From positions 8,005,501 to 8,069,500 of the forward strand of contig NC_064012.1 of assembly GCF_932276165.1 (NCBI RefSeq): DNA of 64,000 bases, read 5' to 3'. Position 1 is the first letter of the stretch; each line of letters opens with the position of its first letter. This stretch comes from Plutella xylostella. Lineage: Eukaryota > Arthropoda > Insecta > Lepidoptera > Plutellidae. The position numbers were made by a program, and so were the translations under genes. Positions 58,833 through 64,000 of this stretch are shown here, piece after piece. A model generated the notes under the pieces. It saw nothing but the letters and a program-made list of their open reading frames with translations, made no database searches and was not told where the DNA came from.

Positions 58833-60227
58833 AAGACAAAAATGTGTAACAAATAAAACGTAGATCTGTGAAGTTCATAGTCGGATGATTTTGCTTAGTC
58901 GAACGCGTCGAGTCCGTTGAGTCAAAGTGAAGTACGTGAGCCCCTCACACGGGGCGGCTCAGACGTGACTCGCAGGTTGTGTTTCTGTGTAACTATTTAT
59001 AGTCATTACAATAGTACGAGTAGCTACACATATGTGTCCGTAGGAAACACTCAGCTCCTAGTGTGCGTGTTATCCTTGGGAAGCACATTGGAATGCGTCG
59101 CGATCATGTACTATTTAAATGACGTGACGATCGATGCTGCTTAGAATTGATAACGTGCCTGTTCGCCGAGCCACGAGTATGAGCGACCAGAGCGCCGTTC
59201 AAATTATAATAAAACGCCTTGCCCGATCAATTGAATACAGTATCCAAAAATCCTAGCTGCACGAGACCGTAGCGACTGGTTCATTATTTATCCGCTATGG
59301 TACCGCATCGCTACTTGATTGAGTTCATGGCAACCACTAATCGCACAGTCTATGTAGATGACTTCCGAAAGCACTATACTATTCTATTGTACCTGTACAG
59401 TCGTTCTGTACGTATAGGCACCGAAACGTTTGCTACTAAATTATAAATTAGACCGCCAAATACGGACGGATATTTCAATTGAGGCTCGGTAGGCAGTCAG
59501 ACAGATTTAGATTTTGATCGATTAATTCAGTTGGAATACCTTAACTTCAAAACTCATTACATGAGTATTATAAATTTTCTTGTACTTATGTATTAATATG
59601 TACAAACTATGTTTAAAGATCGCTCAAGTCGCGATATTAGTGGAGAGGAGGGGTGCGATGGAGAAAACTCCACCAACTATGATAAGCTCACAAACTTCAA
59701 ACTTCGCCAACAACATTCCTTTGGTAAACCTCGTTCACAGCATTTAATATGACTGTCTGTTCAGCCTCCCTACAAATTCAAAGGAAAGGGTCGTTTGAGT
59801 GCTTTTTTGATCAAATAAACCTTACGTTCTTACCTCCGAACCTCCCACCTTTTTATAGAATCAACATACACATACATTATTGCACAACATGTAGAATGTA
59901 CATGTGTATAGAAAATATGTGATTTGCTTCAAAGGACCCGTTAATCTATTATTTATATTAATTATTCCAACAGCTTGGAAATAAACGAAAAATTGCATTC
60001 TGAAATAATAATATGTTCCTAGTTTCTTTTTCAATATACATTAAAGAATGGCCATCTAACCCGCTTTATGTTTAGTAGCCCTTACCAAACCTATTTTAAT
60101 TTTATTAATTGATAAAAATGATTACTATTACGCAATCGAAATATTTCGGAAATTAAGGACGTAAAAGTTAGTTATTAATAAATATATTATTTTAAGATTT
60201 TCCACCCACATACCATAGGGTGTTATG
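58833..60227. other. NOS1AP intron, gene-free part
   Basis: Nothing supported is seen. 58905-58980 is somewhat GC-rich but lacks a frame. Confidence 0.35.
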
Positions 60228-60340
60228 TGTGTATGGCTGACCCGCAGCTATCACGAAGGTGCCGGGTTCGATTCCCGGCCAGAGCAGAATATTTGTATTC
60301 GGGTCTTGGGTGAAATAATATGTACCTACCTATATAATCA
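60228..60340 (+). repeat. tRNA-derived SINE
   Basis: A perfect box B GGGTTCGATTCC at 60264-60275 is preceded by a weaker head. ATTTGTATTCGGGTCTTGGG after it is shared with the body of the SINE at 8410-8671 (minus strand). Confidence 0.6.
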
Positions 60341-63300
60341 TTTTATTATGTATAATGTCAGTTTGGGGACTTGGCTTGGATGGCTGTCTGTGAGATATCC
60401 GGCGCCTTACAAATTTTCCATTCTCCTTTACGGGTGTAATAACCTATCTTTGCTTCTGATTGAACCGGCCCATTTGTTTACTCCCGGTGTACTCAAACCT
60501 TATTGTCTGGCTACTTTCCGTTTCTATCGTAATTAATTTCTCAGTAAGTACACAGCACTGAATTATTGCTAAACAATAAACACAAAATAGAGCCGAAGCC
60601 ATTACCAACCTACCTACTTAAACAAACCAAACCATTATAATGTGTTTCTTTATTAAGTTTGTCTTAGTAGAAAAGCACATATATTGTATATTCAAGAACT
60701 CAAGTAAAGTAAAGTTTGTAATTCCTCTGTGTAACGAGTTTCTAATGAGTTCAAAAAAGGATGTAAAACAATATTTTGCAAAAATATCATAATTCAAATT
60801 TATTTCGAAGAAAATCCTTTTTAACTAAACATTTTGTTTTAGTACAAAATTCACTTTAAAGTTACTCGCTGGACCCGACCGCTTTCAACCACGCAACTTT
60901 GTGCCCGTGGAAGTGACAACTAACCCGCGCCGGGTAAAAGCTTGTAACATTTTAAACGTGTCAAGTGCACCTTGTTTACACACAGGAAAATTTAAGCGTT
61001 TAGAATTAGGAATTACGATAGTAATAACTAAAGGTCCTATATGGAGCATTTTGTACTAGTTTAATGTTTCTAGGGTCATTATCAGATATGGCCCACGGCC
61101 ACTTTATTTAGTTTTCAGAATTTAACATCTGTTTGGTATATTAGCATGGTGATTCGTATCCTTGAAATAATCCATTTTAGGTTTAATTTTCAGCGGAGGT
61201 TCTACTAGAGCCGGTATCACAGTGAACCGTAATTACAGTAGGAAGGTGGCTCCGACATGGCCTCACCCAGTAATTTGTTGAGTCGACGGAATCCTCAGTG
61301 TATTCAGCAAAGCCCGAATACAGCTATAGAATTAATCTTATTGGGAGTTTACTTAGTTTGGTTACGTTGCATCGTCGTCAAATGATTGTGGTACAAACAC
61401 AGGGCCTGGAATTGTGGTTTGGAATTATCAACTAAGGTAAACGCAGATATTAACACCACTCTTTTTATAATGTCAAAATTTATTGGCAATTGGACTGCAA
61501 TACAGAGTACTTACCTAAAAAAATACGCAGCAAATTTACTATATTACATTTTTTATATATCACATTTTTTCCGATATTATTTCAAGTAAGTACTTGGATC
61601 CACTTGAATAGACTTCAAAATTTTTATGATATTGTTTTGCTGTTATACCTCGGTAAGTGCTCTTTATATATTCCGTCTCGAAAAAAAGATAATTTATATG
61701 AAAAATATTAAAACGATTCATTGCCAACAGTCTCTGAGGGTCGTAGATTTTCAAGAAGCTCAACTTGAGAAGGACAATTTACTTGCTCAAAACTCTCGTG
61801 ATTTAAATAAAAAAGTACCTACCTACTGGCCAAGTACGAGTCGAACTCGCATTCTAGGGTTCCTTTTCATTCTATTCAGTTTAAGGTTTTTATTTTAAGT
61901 TTAGGCGATCATGCGTAATGTTGGCGCTACGCGTAATCTCTACCCATTACGCTTGATGTATTTCTTCAGCCCGCTTAACACGCTTTGGTTTATTATTAGA
62001 GGCAGGTTATGGCCATCCTTAGGTACAGAACTCGAAAAATTTATTTATGTTTAATTGCAAATTTTGATAATTCCATTCTTAATAAATAAGAATTATGACC
62101 CAGTTAGTTTCTAAAGCTAACTGAGTCTTACTGGAGTTTACTAGTCTCTGTCTCTATAAACACTATGCTACGCAGGATAATTTTTTTATCAAGTAATTAA
62201 ATTTTGTAATTTTTCCATAATTAATTAATAGTCTGTAGTCTGTATACAGGTGAAGGATATTTTCTTTACCTGTACCTGCCGACTGCTGATGCACCCGCGT
62301 CTTCCTTTCTCCTCTATCATTCTGACACTTCAATCCCCCGTCCAATCCATTTGTAAAGTCACCTCGCAGGGCTTCCTTCTCGGCATCTTCTCGGCTCACA
62401 AGACTCAAATCATATTTTTATAAAATATGTAATCTGCTTTTGTGATAGGCATTATGTACATTTAGTCTAAAATCCACGACGCAACGAGAAAGTTGGGCCA
62501 ACAGAAGTTGTACACAATACATATGACTGTGTCTCAGTCACTACATGCGGAGACATATGTTCTAAAATTTGTACATACATTATTTATAAACAAATAGTTA
62601 TTTACGCATGTAAAAGTAGTATAAAGTGAGAACATTAATTTTCATTTCTCACATAGGTAAGCTGGTGGAATACCGTAAGGCCTCCTGTTTTTTATCGCAC
62701 GGAGTAGCAAAACGAATCGAAACCCACGAACAAACGAGAGCTCATTTGTCCAAATCGCTTGGATGTTGATACATGTGGATGTAGTATCTTATATCTACGT
62801 GACGTCGTGAGGGAAAACTATTATTAGGTATTTGTATTACCGTAAACCGTACCTATCGTATCATTGATCACTAAATTGAATTTCTTGATTATAACAAAAA
62901 AAAACGTTGGCTATTTTGTAAGAATAACTTCATCTCATACCTAACTAAACGTAGTTACCGTACCACCATCGAATTGCATTACAAATTAATCCGCCTTGAG
63001 GATTTGTTGATTGCTAATGTGGCGATAGAGCTGTAGATCTGTTTGGAACATGTCTGATGTCCGTTGCCCAGCTCTGCTAGCTGACAAAATTACCATGCTT
63101 TTTTTATGAGAACTGCAACGTAATTTTCCATTTTTCATTTCCAAGAGAAAAGTATGCACGTTATAAGAGGATTGAGGGCGTTCAATATTACTATCGTCAT
63201 TCAGTCTACTCGATAGAGTGAGGGCTGAATGAAGTTCATTCGCCTTTGTTTAGAACGACAAACAATGACAGATTCCAATTAAAAACCACATTCATCTCAA

Positions 63301-64000
63301 CGTTGTAGGCAGGATAGTATTATGTAGAATATCATTTATTTATAGATTTTATCTGTTCGGTCGGTATATTATGATTTTTTACCGACAACAAGTGTATTTT
63401 ATTAGTACCTACATAATTATAGCCAACATCCAAAGGTATACTTTAATAAAAAATAGGTACTACGGATAAGCCAAACTTCCTCTTCACTTTAGGTTTAGCT
63501 TTATGTTGAGTGGATATCCAATCAGTGCGCTCGACTTTTGACTCAGAAGTCGATTTCATTATCCAGCAAATCCAAGGTTGGTCTGAGGAATGAAAGTTAT
63601 TGCTTTGCAGAGCGCACGGCGTCGCCATCTGCACTTGACAGAAGCAAATACTTCAAAAAATATATTTTCTTCACAGACATTTTCTGGAAGAATAAGAGCC
63701 AATAAGAATAACTTGTTACTGCCAAAGTTCTTGTAGAGTGGGGATCTTGTACTTGACACTGTGAACCGTTCTTAGTACGGTCAGCTGTGAGAACCTAATA
63801 CCTAGCTATTATTTACTTATGTTAGTAGCTTATTTGTAATGTTTGCAATTATGATATTCCATTGATGTTGATTCTGAAGGCAGAAATTCTAATTTTAACG
63901 CTGTCAAACTAAAAAAATTGCTAGCATAAAATGACATTTACGGAAACAATCATAGAGTCGAATTTTAAACAAAGAAATTAAGGTTTTGACGTCTCTAAAT
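60341..64000. other. NOS1AP intron, gene-free to window end
   Basis: No exon is supported. Near 61823-61865 a short CTGGCCAAGTACGAGTCGAA...GGGTTCC fragment belongs to the AACCGGCCAAG repeat family. A minus-strand frame at 62408-62163 has a charged peptide ending near a GCAG|GTACAG donor-like site, but no family is recognised. Confidence 0.4.

Noticed and set aside
1955..60300. tRNA-like segments as true tRNA genes
   Set aside because: Box A and box B are present, but the acceptor stems do not close and the sequences run on into SINE bodies.
62163..62408. Charged minus-strand peptide with a donor-like end
   Set aside because: There is no ATG, no acceptor found and no known family; too weak for an exon call.
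1..64000. CRISPR array, bacterial operon or viral genome
   Set aside because: No regularly spaced short direct repeats and no prokaryotic gene layout; the FP25K-like domain belongs to a LINE ORF1, not to an integrated virus.

Overview
The window looks like nuclear DNA from a moth or butterfly (Lepidoptera). The evidence is short GC-rich exons with GT..AG splice sites set in AT-rich introns, an imaginal disc growth factor gene, an insect-type NOS1AP exon, and a dense load of repeats of lepidopteran type (short Helitrons ending in CTAG, tRNA-derived SINEs, CR1 and RTE LINEs, many small inverted-repeat elements). The species cannot be told from the sequence alone.

Layout. Positions 1348-7096 (+) hold eight exons of an IDGF/chitinase-like gene; its signal-peptide exon is missing and probably lies left of the window. 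Introns of this gene carry a SINE, a hAT-type MITE nested in an older inverted-repeat element, and a further MITE. Positions 8990-9808 (+) hold an intronless, divergent mitochondrial ATP synthase subunit b gene just downstream of a SINE and a small Helitron. From 9.8 to 22.8 kb no host gene is visible: the stretch is a patchwork of fold-back elements, a perfect 355-bp tandem duplication and a 5'-truncated RTE LINE with a clear target-site duplication. At 22.8-23.2 kb a CpG-rich block followed by a good splice donor may be a promoter and first non-coding exon. At 43966-44223 (+) lies one coding exon with the start of the PTB domain of NOS1AP (CAPON); the rest of that gene is not seen and should lie right of the window, so the last 20 kb is most likely its intron. 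That intron holds a near-complete CR1-like LINE on the minus strand (48465-about 52956) with two long open frames, and a 1.6-kb composite Helitron abutting its 5' end.

Two decayed coding relics are worth noting: a frameshifted THAP zinc-finger reading frame that keeps its intron (34285-35036, +), and a cluster of minus-strand coding-like fragments (26942-27885) that I could not name.

The host genes have no evident functional link to one another. IDGF is a secreted growth factor-like lectin, ATP synthase b is mitochondrial, and NOS1AP is a cytoplasmic adaptor. No CRISPR array, operon, rRNA or confident stand-alone tRNA gene is present. The most unusual features are the divergent subunit b copy, the basic N-terminal extension on the NOS1AP exon, the LINE whose ORF2 has no ATG ahead of its endonuclease domain, and the nested palindromes.
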